Positions 32,808-43,444 of a stretch of DNA of 64,000 nt are shown piece by piece; position 1 is the stretch's first letter; each line of letters begins with the position of its first letter. The notes beneath the pieces are model-generated. The model saw nothing but the letters and a program-made list of their open reading frames with translations. It was not told the DNA's origin and did not search any database. Both the position numbers and the translations under genes were made by a program. The stretch is from an uncultured Rhodoferax sp. GTDB taxonomy: Bacteria; Pseudomonadota; Gammaproteobacteria; Burkholderiales; Burkholderiaceae_C. The stretch spans positions 1 to 64,000 of the forward strand of contig NZ_CAMIHB010000017.1 of assembly GCF_946221635.1 (NCBI RefSeq), written 5' to 3'.

Positions 32808-34064
32808 TCAGACACGCTGGAACACCAGTGTGCCGTTGGTGCCGCCAAAGCCGAAGTTGTTTTTGACGGCCACGTCGATCCGCAGGTCCCGCGCGGTATG
32901 GGCGCAGTAGTCCAGATCGCATTCCTCGTCCGGGTGGTGCAGGTTGATGGTGGGCGGAACCACCTGGTGGTGCAGCGCCAGCACGGTGAATACCGATTCC
33001 ATACCGCCTGCGCCCCCCAACAGGTGGCCGGTCATGGACTTGGTGGAACTGACGACAAAGCGGTGCGCGTGCTCGCCAAACACCTGCTTGATGGCCCGGG
33101 TTTCGTTGAGGTCGCCCGGCGGCGTGGAGGTGCCGTGGGCGTTGAGGTATTGCACCTCCGTGGGGTTGAGCCTGGCGTCGCGCAGCGCGGCGCGCATGGA
33201 GCGGCTGGGGCCGGCCACACTGGGCAGGGTGATGTGGTGCGCGTCGCTGGACATGCCAAAGCCCGTCAGCTCCGCGTAGATGCGGGCGCCGCGGCGCTTG
33301 GCGTATTCATACTCTTCCAGCACCAGCACGCCCGCACCTTCGCCGAGCACAAAGCCATCGCGGTCGCGGTCCCAGGGGCGGGAGGCGGCAGTGGGATCGT
33401 CGTTCCGGGTGGACAGGGCCTTGGCGGAGGCGAAGCCGCCCACGCCCAGGGGCGTGATCTGTCCCTCGGTGCTGCCGGCGACCATGGCGTCGGCGTCGCC
33501 AAACGCGATCAGGCGTGCCGCTTCGCCAATGCAGTGCAAGCCGGTGGTACAGGCCGTGGCAATGGCCAGGTTGGGACCGGTGAAGCCATAGCGGATGGAC
33601 ACATGGCCCGAGACGATGTTGATGATGGACGCCGGCACGAAGAAGGGCGAGATGCGCCGTGCGCCGCGCTCCAGGTACTCCTGGTGGGTTTCTTCAATGA
33701 CGGGCAGGCCACCGATGCCGGAGCCGATCAGGGTGCCTATGCGTTCGGCGTCTTCTTCCCGCAGGGCGTCACCCGTGCGCAGTCCGGCGTCTTCCACGGC
33801 CTGGACGGCTGCGGCCAGGCCGAAGTGGATGAAGCGGTCCATGTGGCGCGCTTCCTTGGCCGAGAGGTAGGGCTCCGTGTTGAAGTTTTTTACCTCGCCG
33901 GCAAAGCGGGTGCTCATGGCAGACGCGTCAAAGCGCGTGATGGGCGCAATGCCGGAGCGGCCCGCGGTCAAATTCGCCCAGGCCTCGGCCACGGTATTGC
34001 CCACCGGGCTGACCACGCCCAGACCGGTCACGACGACGCGTCGACGTTCCACGAGGCGGCTCAT
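32808..34064 (-). CDS. fabF: Beta-ketoacyl-ACP synthase II family protein
   Basis: A condensing enzyme of 418 residues. The active-site Cys172 is in IATACTTGLHCIG, with His in NAHGTSTPPGD and in MTGHLLGGAGG. It lacks the neighbours of the main fatty-acid cluster (acpP, fabG, fabD) and instead overlaps a hotdog thioesterase gene by 4 nt, so it is probably a second FabF copy with a special role. The N-terminal RRRVVVTGLGVVSPVG is canonical. The pair may be controlled by the divergent MarR gene. Confidence 0.92.
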   Translation of the reverse strand: MSRLVERRRVVVTGLGVVSPVGNTVAEAWANLTAGRSGIAPITRFDASAMSTRFAGEVKNFNTEPYLSAKEARHMDRFIHFGLAAAVQAVEDAGLRTGDALREEDAERIGTLIGSGIGGLPVIEETHQEYLERGARRISPFFVPASIINIVSGHVSIRYGFTGPNLAIATACTTGLHCIGEAARLIAFGDADAMVAGSTEGQITPLGVGGFASAKALSTRNDDPTAASRPWDRDRDGFVLGEGAGVLVLEEYEYAKRRGARIYAELTGFGMSSDAHHITLPSVAGPSRSMRAALRDARLNPTEVQYLNAHGTSTPPGDLNETRAIKQVFGEHAHRFVVSSTKSMTGHLLGGAGGMESVFTVLALHHQVVPPTINLHHPDEECDLDYCAHTARDLRIDVAVKNNFGFGGTNGTLVFQRV

Positions 34065-34648
34065 CGGGCACCGCCGTTCTTGTCGGTGTTGGTGGGCAGC
34101 TTGAGGTCAAACACCAGGCAGGTGGTGGTGGCGTGGGCGTAGAGCGTGCCGTCGGGGCCGACGATGCGGGCCTCGGCGGTGGCCAGCTGGCGGCCGCAAT
34201 GGATCACGCGGCCTTCGGCGCGCACGCGTGGAGTCTTGGTGGGGTGGATGGCCTTGACCAGATTCACCCCCAGCTCGGCCGTGGTGTAGCCGCGGCCTGC
34301 GGGCATCAGCGTGTGGATCGCACAGCCCAGAGCCGAGTCCAGCAGGGTGGCGTACCAGCCGCCGTGGATGCCTCCCATGGGGTTGAGGTGGGTCGGGCCG
34401 GGGCTGCCCTGGAACACGGCGCGGCCTTCGCCCACTTCGATGATGAGGAAGTCCAGCGTCTTGGCGATGGCCGCAAAGGGCAACTCGCCGCGCAGCATCG
34501 CCTGCAGCAGCTCCATGCCGCTCAGGTGGGCCACCTGTTCGGGGCGGGCCACACCGGGGCCGGGGCCTGCGTGGAGGCGTTCCAGCACAGCGGCTTCTTC
34601 AGCCAGCCAGGTTTCAAGAGAGGAGGGTGTGGTGTTTGCGGTGTTCAT
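34061..34648 (-). CDS. PaaI-type hotdog thioesterase
   Basis: A 195-residue protein with the PaaI thioesterase domain at about 85-185. Family blocks are HLNPMGGIHGGWYATLLDSALG and YTTAELGVNLVKAI. It should hydrolyse acyl-CoA or acyl-ACP thioesters. ATG 34648 is chosen; an upstream ATG in the same frame lies inside the promoter palindromes. It is the first gene of a thioesterase-fabF pair and is divergent from marR. Confidence 0.88.
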   Translation of the reverse strand: MNTANTTPSSLETWLAEEAAVLERLHAGPGPGVARPEQVAHLSGMELLQAMLRGELPFAAIAKTLDFLIIEVGEGRAVFQGSPGPTHLNPMGGIHGGWYATLLDSALGCAIHTLMPAGRGYTTAELGVNLVKAIHPTKTPRVRAEGRVIHCGRQLATAEARIVGPDGTLYAHATTTCLVFDLKLPTNTDKNGGAR

Positions 34649-34684
34649 GCTTGTTTCACCAATAGGGTTATCGGACGAATATTG

Positions 34685-34710
34685 TTGCATATGCAATTGA
34701 TGTAGCTACA
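34685..34710. promoter_or_regulatory. Candidate MarR operators in the thioesterase/marR divergent promoter
   Basis: Two perfect palindromes, TTGCATATGCAA (34685-34696) and TGTAGCTACA (34701-34710), lie side by side in an AT-rich 71-bp gap between divergent genes. The first fits the TTG-N-AT...CAA form bound by many MarR proteins. Confidence 0.55.
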
Positions 34711-34719
34711 ATAATTTGT

Positions 34720-35202
34720 ATGAAAACCTTGGTCAAGCCGGCCGCTCCGGCAGACATCCTCAAACCGCAGGGCTGCACCAACCTCAAATTGCGTCAGCTC
34801 ACGCGCCGTGTCACGCAGTACTACGACGTCGAAGTGGGGAAGACGGGGCTCAAGATCACCCAGTACTCCCTGTTGTCGCATGTGGTGAAGCTGGGGCCTT
34901 TGCGCGCGGTGGATCTGGCGGCGCGCATGCGCGTGAGCACCTCCACCCTGTCGCGCAATCTGCAGCCACTGATCGCCAAAGGCTGGCTCGAAGTGAACGC
35001 GGGGGAGGACGCGCGCAGCCGCCTCATCAGCGCCACCGACGCAGGCCATTCCAAGCGCACCGAGGCGCAGCGCAAGTGGCGTATCGCACAAGAAGGCATC
35101 AACGCCACGCTGGGCATCGAGCGCGTGCTGGCGCTGCATGCCCTGATTGACGAATCCCTGGAACTACTTTCTCCGTTGGAAGCCGAAGATGATGAATCCT
35201 GA
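34720..35202 (+). CDS. MarR family transcriptional regulator
   Basis: A 160-residue winged-helix regulator. HTH at about residues 60-90 (RAVDLAARMRVSTSTLSRNL) and wing LEVNAGEDARSRLISATDAG. It overlaps the MFS transporter gene by 14 nt, so both are one transcript, and it faces the thioesterase-fabF pair. A lipid-like or aromatic ligand would fit these neighbours, which is inference. Confidence 0.92.
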   Translation: MKTLVKPAAPADILKPQGCTNLKLRQLTRRVTQYYDVEVGKTGLKITQYSLLSHVVKLGPLRAVDLAARMRVSTSTLSRNLQPLIAKGWLEVNAGEDARSRLISATDAGHSKRTEAQRKWRIAQEGINATLGIERVLALHALIDESLELLSPLEAEDDES

Positions 35203-36499
35203 AACCCCAACCACCCTCCTGCCCGACGATGTGCCGCCGGGCCGCCCCAAGGCACATCAGCCCCCTGCGGGGGCAGCGACCCGCGCAGCGGTGGAGCGTG
35301 GGGGCAGTAGGTTTGCCGTCTGGGTGGTCTTGCTGGCTGCGGCCGGCACCTTTGCCCTGACCATGGGGGTGCGCCAGACCATGGGCCTGTTCCTCAGCTC
35401 ACTGAACACCGCCACGGGCCTGGGCGTGGGCAGCATCAGCCTGGCCTTTGCGTTTGGTCAACTCTGGTGGGGGTTGACGCAGCCCTTTGCCGGAGCCTTT
35501 GCCGACCGTGTGGGTGCCGGGCGCGTATTGCTGCTGGGCGTCATGCTGGTGGCCCTGGGTACCTTCATCACCCCCTTCATGACGACGACAGTCGGACTGA
35601 TCTTTGCCATCGGTGTGCTTGCTGCGGGGGGCGCCGGCATGGCGGGCCCGGCCGTGCTGATGGCGGCCACGGCACGCCTGCTACCGGCCAACAAGCGCGG
35701 CATGGCCACGGGCATCGTCAACGCGGGTGGCTCCTTCGGCCAGTTCGTCATGGCGCCCATTGCGGGCGCTCTCATGGTCAGCGTGGGCTGGGGCAACGCC
35801 ATGCAGGTGATGGCCGGCCTCGTGTTGCTCGCGCTGCCGGCGGCCTTCTTTTTGCAGGGCAACAACGTGCAGGCGGCGGCGTCCGGTGCCAAGACCATGG
35901 GCACGGGTGAGGCGGTGCGCCTGGCGTTGCGTACGCCCAGCTTCCTGCTGCTCGCAGCCGGCTTCTTTGTCTGTGGCTTCCATGTGGCGTTTCTGGCCAC
36001 GCACCTGCCCGGCGTGGTTGCGTCTTGCGGCCTGCCCACGCAGTGGGGCGCCTGGGCGCTGGGCATCCTGGGGCTGTTCAACATCGTGGGCAGCATTGCC
36101 ATGGGCTGGGCCGTGGGCCGCTGGCGCATGAAGTCGCTGCTGTCCTTGGTCTACAGCGTGCGTGCAATTGCTGTGCTGGTCTTCCTGCTGGCGCCCAAGA
36201 CGGGCCCCGTGGTGCTGGTGTTTGCGGCGGTTATGGGCGTGAGTTTCCTGTCGACCGTACCGCCCACGGCGGGCCTGGTGGCCAAGTTCTTTGGCACGGC
36301 CCATATGGCGACCCTGTTTGGGCTGGTGATGCTGACGCACCAGGTGGGTGGCTTCCTCGGTGCCTTCCTGGGCGGCAAGATTTTTGATGCCACCGGCAGC
36401 TACAACTGGGTCTGGTACATCGACATCGTGCTGGCCGTGGGGGCTGCGCTGATTCACCTGCCCATCAAGGAAGCCAAGCTCGTGCCTCAGCCCGCGTAA
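35189..36499 (+). CDS. Major facilitator superfamily transporter
   Basis: A 436-residue MFS protein with twelve helices after a ~40-residue soluble N terminus. The loop 2-3 motif is AGAFADRVGAGRVLLLG and the family resembles oxalate/formate-antiporter-like carriers (VRQTMGLFLSSLNTATGLGVGS-type start). ATG 35189 and 35192 both lie inside the marR 3' end. Probably exports a compound sensed by the MarR protein. Confidence 0.9.
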   Translation: MMNPETPTTLLPDDVPPGRPKAHQPPAGAATRAAVERGGSRFAVWVVLLAAAGTFALTMGVRQTMGLFLSSLNTATGLGVGSISLAFAFGQLWWGLTQPFAGAFADRVGAGRVLLLGVMLVALGTFITPFMTTTVGLIFAIGVLAAGGAGMAGPAVLMAATARLLPANKRGMATGIVNAGGSFGQFVMAPIAGALMVSVGWGNAMQVMAGLVLLALPAAFFLQGNNVQAAASGAKTMGTGEAVRLALRTPSFLLLAAGFFVCGFHVAFLATHLPGVVASCGLPTQWGAWALGILGLFNIVGSIAMGWAVGRWRMKSLLSLVYSVRAIAVLVFLLAPKTGPVVLVFAAVMGVSFLSTVPPTAGLVAKFFGTAHMATLFGLVMLTHQVGGFLGAFLGGKIFDATGSYNWVWYIDIVLAVGAALIHLPIKEAKLVPQPA

Positions 36500-36510
36500 A
36501 CTCCGGCCGC

Positions 36511-36891
36511 ATGAGCACCTTCACCAAAGTCATTCTGTTCACCGATACCGACGGCTTCGCCAAATTCCGTGAGGAAAGCATTCCCCTGGACGGTGGTACG
36601 CCGCAGTCCATGCTGTCGGAAGTGTTTGCATCCGGTGGCTACCAGCTGCGCACCAGCCCGGTGGGCTTTCGCAGCCAGTACCACTGTTCGGGTCACACCC
36701 AGTGGTGCTTCATCCTGCAGGGCCAGATGGAAATCGGCGTGCACGGCGAGTCCCGCATCTTCAAGGCCGGCGAGCACTTCTACTCGGCCGACCTGCTCCC
36801 CGAAGGCGCCACCTTCGACCCCGCCATCCACGGCCACTGGAGCCAGCAGGTCGGTGACCAGCCGCTGGTGACCCTGTTCGTGCGCGGCTAA
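36511..36891 (+). CDS. Cupin-fold protein
   Basis: A 126-residue single-domain cupin-like protein. The first motif is seen around residue 58-75 (YHCSGHTQWCFILQGQMEIG) and the second as FKAGEHFYSADLLPEG. His and Glu positions could hold a metal, but catalytic function is unknown. It begins 11 bp after the MFS gene and may belong to the same transcript. Confidence 0.75.
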   Translation: MSTFTKVILFTDTDGFAKFREESIPLDGGTPQSMLSEVFASGGYQLRTSPVGFRSQYHCSGHTQWCFILQGQMEIGVHGESRIFKAGEHFYSADLLPEGATFDPAIHGHWSQQVGDQPLVTLFVRG

Positions 36892-37235
36892 TTTCGCTTA
36901 GTGCCTGCTGGCTGCACCCTGCAGCTGGCCGGAAAGAATGCGTCGCACGCCGGGTTGCCCGGCCTTCACCGCCTGGATCAGGCCCGCGGCGACATCCGTC
37001 ACTGGGATGGAGCGATAGTTGGCGGGGATCAGCGGCCCCAGCCAGCGCGAGATGTTGAGCGCCCAGATTTCGCCGTGGCGGACGGGCTGGTCCAGGGATG
37101 CGCGGTTGCCCGCCAGCATGGACGGCTGGGCGATGGACACGCTGGCATAGCCGATGGATGCCACCGCAGCCTCCATCTCACCCTTGGTCCGGTTGTAGAA
37201 AATGCTGGACTTGGGGTCGGCGCCCATGGCGCTGA

Positions 37236-37284
37236 CTACTCCTAATTTCGTAGCACCTCGCGCACATTCCACGCGGGCTAACGC
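37236..37284 (-). repeat. Interspersed ~60-bp repeat, copy 10, in frame inside the TIP30-like gene
   Basis: On the minus strand TTAGCCCGCGTGGAATG is followed by TGCGCGAGGTGCTACGAAATTAG without interruption of the frame. It encodes ALARVECARGATKLG, the same reading frame used by copies 2, 6 and 7. Confidence 0.78.
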
Positions 37285-37480
37285 CACAACAGCCTCATAG
37301 TCCACGGCGCGGAAGGCCTCTTGGCTGCCCGCCACCTTGATGGTGGTGCCCAGACAAATAAAAACATCGTCGGCCCGTGGCAGCTCGGGGAGCGCCGCGA
37401 AATCGACGATGTGCTGGGTCAGCTTGGGGTGGGTGAGGGGCAGCGTACGCCGCCCCACACTGTGCACCGCGCTGTAGTGC

Positions 37481-39184
<1,704 letters not shown>

Positions 39185-39443
39185 GGATTGGATGCGTCCG
39201 TCCGGGACGCTTGGGAATCGGCCGTTCTGCAGGCACGCTGGCCGGCAGTCAGTCAAAGGCAGATGGATTCAAAAGGCGGGGCGCCAGGGATCTGGGCCCC
39301 CCAGCAAGGTGCTGGGTTTGCGGGCTACTGAAGTCCCGCAACGGGGCATATTGTCGCATGTCTTGGACTGGGGGCCTTCCAAGGGGGTAACAAACTGTCT
39401 TGCCGCTGGCGTACGGCGTCGGCCCGGTGGAGAATGGGAGGCC
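39185..39443. other. Divergent promoter region between rhlE and the first DUF1631 gene
   Basis: No ORF is supported. GC-rich stems such as TGGGCCCCCCAGCA and CAAGGTGCTGGG are present near 39294-39315, possibly part of an rhlE leader. I see no clear operator. Confidence 0.4.
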
Positions 39444-41663
39444 ATGAAAAAATACCTGATGCGGCGCCTGGGCGTTGCCCACGATCCGGGGACCAGCAAG
39501 CCGTCCCTGCAGGCCTGCATTGAGGCGGTGCTGGAGCAGGGCGACACCTTGGTCGATGACATCGTCACCGGGCTGGAACTCGCGACCTCGGAGTCGGCGA
39601 ACAAGGGTCTGCATGCCAGCACCAACCCGCAGCGCCGTGCCGTGGTGCAGGCTCTGGCTGGGCAGAAGGCGCAGCTCCAGCAGGTCTTCTGTGCAACTCT
39701 GCGCTCGGCCGTGTATGGCGGTCAGGCCCAGCGCCAGGCCAGCCCGGTCAAGGTGCGCTTTGACGATTTCCAGTTTCTTGAGGAAGAGCAGATCGACGCC
39801 AATATCGAGCTGGCCATGACGGAACATGAAGTCATGTTGTCGGTGGAGTCGGTCCTGCCAGCCCTCAATGGCCTGGTCAGCAGCCTGCTGGGCTTCAGCA
39901 GTGTGCAGCCCCAGCTCAATCCGCTGCGGCCCGAGCACTTTGTCTATGCCCTGCGCGAGTCGCTCACGCAGTGCATTCCCACCGATGAGGCCCGCGCCAG
40001 TGTCATGGGGCCTGCGGCCAGCCTCTTGGGTACTGCCGTGGCGCAGTTGTACCGCGAGGTGGTGGACTGGTTGCGCTCGCACGGGGTGGAGTCGGTTGGC
40101 CCGGTGAGCGGAACCGGGGCGTTTGGTGTACCGACCAAGACCACCAGCAACTCCGTCACCCGCACGCTGCTGACCTTTGACAAGCTGCGCCGCCTGCTGT
40201 CGGGTGAGCTGGATTCCCGCGATGCAGCGGCAGGCACCAAGGACTTCTCCCACACCGTTCCGGCCTCGCTGGAGGCGCTGGAGGATATGAAGCTGGTCGA
40301 GCCCATGATGAAGCGGCTCACTGACCGGGCACGCAAGGCCAGCCCGGTGTTGGCGCCGGGCAAGGTGGGCGGAGAAGCTGCCCGCGCCGCGCGCGATGCG
40401 GTGCGCAGCAAGGCGTTGGGTCGCCAACTGGGCGAGGAAGTGGTGCGCCTCATGCTGGACAACCTGATGCAGGACAGCCGCATGCTCGCGCCCATACGCC
40501 AGAATCTCAAAGTGCTGGAGCCGGTATTGCTGCGCCTGTCCTACACCGACCCGCGTTTTTTCAGCGAGAAGAAGCACCCCGCGCGCCAGTTCCTCGACAA
40601 GTTCACCAGCCGCAGCCTGGCGTTTACTTCGGAGGAGGAGGCGGGCTATGCCCGCTTCCAGAAAACGCTGGACAACGCCGTGCAGGTACTGGTGGGCGGG
40701 GAGGGGGATGCCCACGCCTTTGCCCGCCTCTTGCGCAAGCTCGAAGAAGGCTGGGCGCAGGACGAAGCCCAGCACCGCCAGCGCGCCGAAGAGGCCGCCC
40801 GGGCGCTGCTGCATGCCGAGCAGCGCAATATGCTGGCCCAGCGTCTGACAGTGGATTTTCTGGAGCGCGTGGGCACCAAGCGTGTGCCGGAACTGGTGGT
40901 CAATTTCCTGCGCGGCCCCTGGGCGCAGGTGGTCGCGGAGTCCCAATTGCGGGCCACCGACGGTACCCAGGATGCAGACGGTTATTTGGCCTTGGTGGAC
41001 GATCTGATCTGGAGCGTTCAGCTGCGCCTGACGCGGCGCCATCGCGCCCGCCTGGTGGACATGGTGCCGCAGATGCTGGTCAAGCTGCGCCAGGGACTGC
41101 AGCGCATCGACTACCCCGAAGACCGCATTCCGCCTTTTTTCGATGGGCTCATCAGCATCCACGAACAGGCTTTCGAGGCAGGACGGGGCACGCCCCAGGA
41201 CGCCGGGGCGGCTCCGGCAGCGCCGCAGGACGCGGGGCCCGCCGTTTCCGAATTTGGGGAGGATGGCTTCTGGATGGCGGACGACGAGGCGACCGATTCC
41301 GGCTTTCTGCATGCGCATGCGGACGTTGCCCCGCCCCTGCCGGAGGTATCGCAAACCGCGGCAGCGGTGCAGAGTGAAGACTGGACGGCCGAGAGCCTGG
41401 GGACCGGCTCCTGGGTGAACCTGGCGCTGGAGGGGGTCTGGGTCCGCGCCCAGCTCACCTGGGCCAGCCCGCACCGTACGCTGTTCATGTTTACCTCCGC
41501 TGGCGGCGCCGCGCATTCCATGTCGCGCCGAACCATGGACCGCCTGCGTAGCCTGGGCATGATTCAGCTGGTGTCGGACGGCCATGTGATGGACAACGCG
41601 TTGGACGCTGTGGCCCAAGCGGCCCTGCGCAATGACCTGGAAAAGGGTGACGATACGGCCTGA
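39444..41663 (+). CDS. DUF1631 family protein, first copy
   Basis: A 739-residue, mainly helical cytoplasmic protein of the DUF1631 family, function unknown. Conserved pieces: NPLRPEHFVYALRE, the internal RMLAPIRQNLKVLEPVLLRL with DPRFFSEKKHPARQFLD, and LRGPWAQVVAESQL. The final ~90 residues carry WVNLALEGVWVRAQLTWASPH and SMSRRTMDRL, a beta-rich end that may be PilZ-like. GGGAGG precedes ATG 39444. Its closest relative here is the gene at 43445; ettA lies between them. Confidence 0.85.
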   Translation: MKKYLMRRLGVAHDPGTSKPSLQACIEAVLEQGDTLVDDIVTGLELATSESANKGLHASTNPQRRAVVQALAGQKAQLQQVFCATLRSAVYGGQAQRQASPVKVRFDDFQFLEEEQIDANIELAMTEHEVMLSVESVLPALNGLVSSLLGFSSVQPQLNPLRPEHFVYALRESLTQCIPTDEARASVMGPAASLLGTAVAQLYREVVDWLRSHGVESVGPVSGTGAFGVPTKTTSNSVTRTLLTFDKLRRLLSGELDSRDAAAGTKDFSHTVPASLEALEDMKLVEPMMKRLTDRARKASPVLAPGKVGGEAARAARDAVRSKALGRQLGEEVVRLMLDNLMQDSRMLAPIRQNLKVLEPVLLRLSYTDPRFFSEKKHPARQFLDKFTSRSLAFTSEEEAGYARFQKTLDNAVQVLVGGEGDAHAFARLLRKLEEGWAQDEAQHRQRAEEAARALLHAEQRNMLAQRLTVDFLERVGTKRVPELVVNFLRGPWAQVVAESQLRATDGTQDADGYLALVDDLIWSVQLRLTRRHRARLVDMVPQMLVKLRQGLQRIDYPEDRIPPFFDGLISIHEQAFEAGRGTPQDAGAAPAAPQDAGPAVSEFGEDGFWMADDEATDSGFLHAHADVAPPLPEVSQTAAAVQSEDWTAESLGTGSWVNLALEGVWVRAQLTWASPHRTLFMFTSAGGAAHSMSRRTMDRLRSLGMIQLVSDGHVMDNALDAVAQAALRNDLEKGDDTA

Positions 41664-41737
41664 AACACCGTCTGCAGGCCGGGTTTGGGATGAGGCAGTC
41701 GATAATGGCGGTTTATCGCTGAAAAATCAGAATCGCA

Positions 41738-43399
41738 ATGGCCCAATACGTTTTTTCCATGAACCGCCTCGGCAAGATCGTGCCGCCGAAGCGCCATATC
41801 CTCAAGGACATCTCCCTTTCCTTCTTTCCCGGCGCCAAGATCGGTGTGCTGGGCCTGAACGGTTCGGGCAAGTCCACCCTGCTCAAGATCATGGCGGGCG
41901 TGGACAAGGAGTTCGAGGGTGAGGCCATTCCCATGGCGGGTCTGAAGATCGGTTATCTGCCGCAGGAACCCCAGCTCGACCCCGAGGAAACCGTGCGCCA
42001 GGCTGCCGAAGGCGGCATGGGTGAGGTCAAGGCCGCGCAGGCCCGCCTCGAAGAGGTGTATGCCGCATACGCCGAAGAAGACGCAGACTTTGACGCCCTG
42101 GCCGCTGAGCAGGCCAAGCTCGAAGCCATCATCGCTGCGGCTGGCGACGGTGGCGACCACCTGTTGGAAATCGCCGCAGACGCGCTGCGCCTGCCCCCCT
42201 GGGATGCGACCATCAAGCACCTGTCCGGTGGTGAAAAGCGCCGTGTCGCCCTGTGCCGCCTGCTGCTGTCCAAGCCTGACATGCTGCTGCTTGACGAACC
42301 CACCAACCACTTGGACGCCGAATCGGTGGACTGGCTGGAGCAGTTCCTGCAGCGCTTCCCCGGCACCGTGGTGGCCATCACCCACGACCGCTACTTCCTG
42401 GACAACGCCGCCGAGTGGATTCTGGAACTGGACCGTGGCCACGGCATCCCCTACAAGGGCAACTACAGCACCTGGCTGGACACCAAGCAGTCGCGCCTGG
42501 AGGCCGAGCAAAAGGGCGAGGAAGCCCGTGCCAAGGCCCTGAAGAAGGAGCTGGAGTGGGTGCGTCAGAATGCCAAGGGCCGCCAGGCCAAGAGCAAGGC
42601 GCGTATCGCCCGCTTCGAGGAGCTGAGCGACTACGAATACCAGAAGCGCAACGAAACACAGGAAATCTTCATTCCTGTGGCCGACCGCCTGGGTACCCAG
42701 GTCATCGAGTTCAAGGGCGTGACCAAGTCCTTTGGCGACCGTGTGCTCATCGATAACCTGTCCATGAACATCCCGGCCGGTGCCATCGTCGGCATCATCG
42801 GTCCCAACGGGGCCGGTAAATCCACGCTGTTCAAGCTGATCGCGGGCCGCGAGAAGGCGGACTCCGGTGAAGTGGTGATCGGTTCCACCGTCAAGATGGC
42901 GTATGTGGACCAGAGCCGTGACGCCCTTTCGGACGACAAGACGGTCTGGGAAGACGTCTCGGGCGGTCTGGACATGATCAACATCGGCAAGTTCCAGATG
43001 GCCAGCCGCGCCTATTGCGGCCGCTTCAACTTCAACGGTGGCGACCAGCAGAAGAAGGTGGGCATGCTGTCCGGTGGTGAGCGCGGCCGCCTGCACCTGG
43101 CCAAGACCCTGATTGCCGGCGGCAACGTGCTGCTGCTGGACGAACCTTCCAACGACCTGGACGTGGAAACCCTGCGCGCCCTGGAAGACGCTCTGCTGGA
43201 GTACGCGGGTACCGTTCTGGTGATCTCCCACGATCGCTGGTTCCTGGACCGTATTGCCACCCACATCCTGGCTGCCGAAGGCGACAGCCAGTGGGTCTTC
43301 TTCGACGGCAACTACCAGGAGTACGAGGCCGACAAGAAGAAGCGCCTGGGTGAGGAAGGCGCCGCACCGAAGCGGGTGCGTTACAAGGCGCTCAAGTAA
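41738..43399 (+). CDS. ettA: Energy-dependent translational throttle protein EttA (ABC-F)
   Basis: A 553-residue ABC-F protein that binds the ribosomal E site and gates elongation by ATP/ADP state. Two ABC domains: Walker A GLNGSGKST and GPNGAGKST, signatures LSGGEKRR and LSGGERGR, Walker B LLLDEPTNHLD and LLLDEPSNDLD. The ARM segment and P-site linker (KKELEWVRQNAKGRQAKSKA) lie between them. Length equals E. coli EttA. It sits between two DUF1631 genes on the same strand. Confidence 0.97.
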   Translation: MAQYVFSMNRLGKIVPPKRHILKDISLSFFPGAKIGVLGLNGSGKSTLLKIMAGVDKEFEGEAIPMAGLKIGYLPQEPQLDPEETVRQAAEGGMGEVKAAQARLEEVYAAYAEEDADFDALAAEQAKLEAIIAAAGDGGDHLLEIAADALRLPPWDATIKHLSGGEKRRVALCRLLLSKPDMLLLDEPTNHLDAESVDWLEQFLQRFPGTVVAITHDRYFLDNAAEWILELDRGHGIPYKGNYSTWLDTKQSRLEAEQKGEEARAKALKKELEWVRQNAKGRQAKSKARIARFEELSDYEYQKRNETQEIFIPVADRLGTQVIEFKGVTKSFGDRVLIDNLSMNIPAGAIVGIIGPNGAGKSTLFKLIAGREKADSGEVVIGSTVKMAYVDQSRDALSDDKTVWEDVSGGLDMINIGKFQMASRAYCGRFNFNGGDQQKKVGMLSGGERGRLHLAKTLIAGGNVLLLDEPSNDLDVETLRALEDALLEYAGTVLVISHDRWFLDRIATHILAAEGDSQWVFFDGNYQEYEADKKKRLGEEGAAPKRVRYKALK

Positions 43400-43444
43400 G
43401 ACGAAAAAACTCCCCGTTGTTGGAACGCTGAGAACCTCCCCGCC

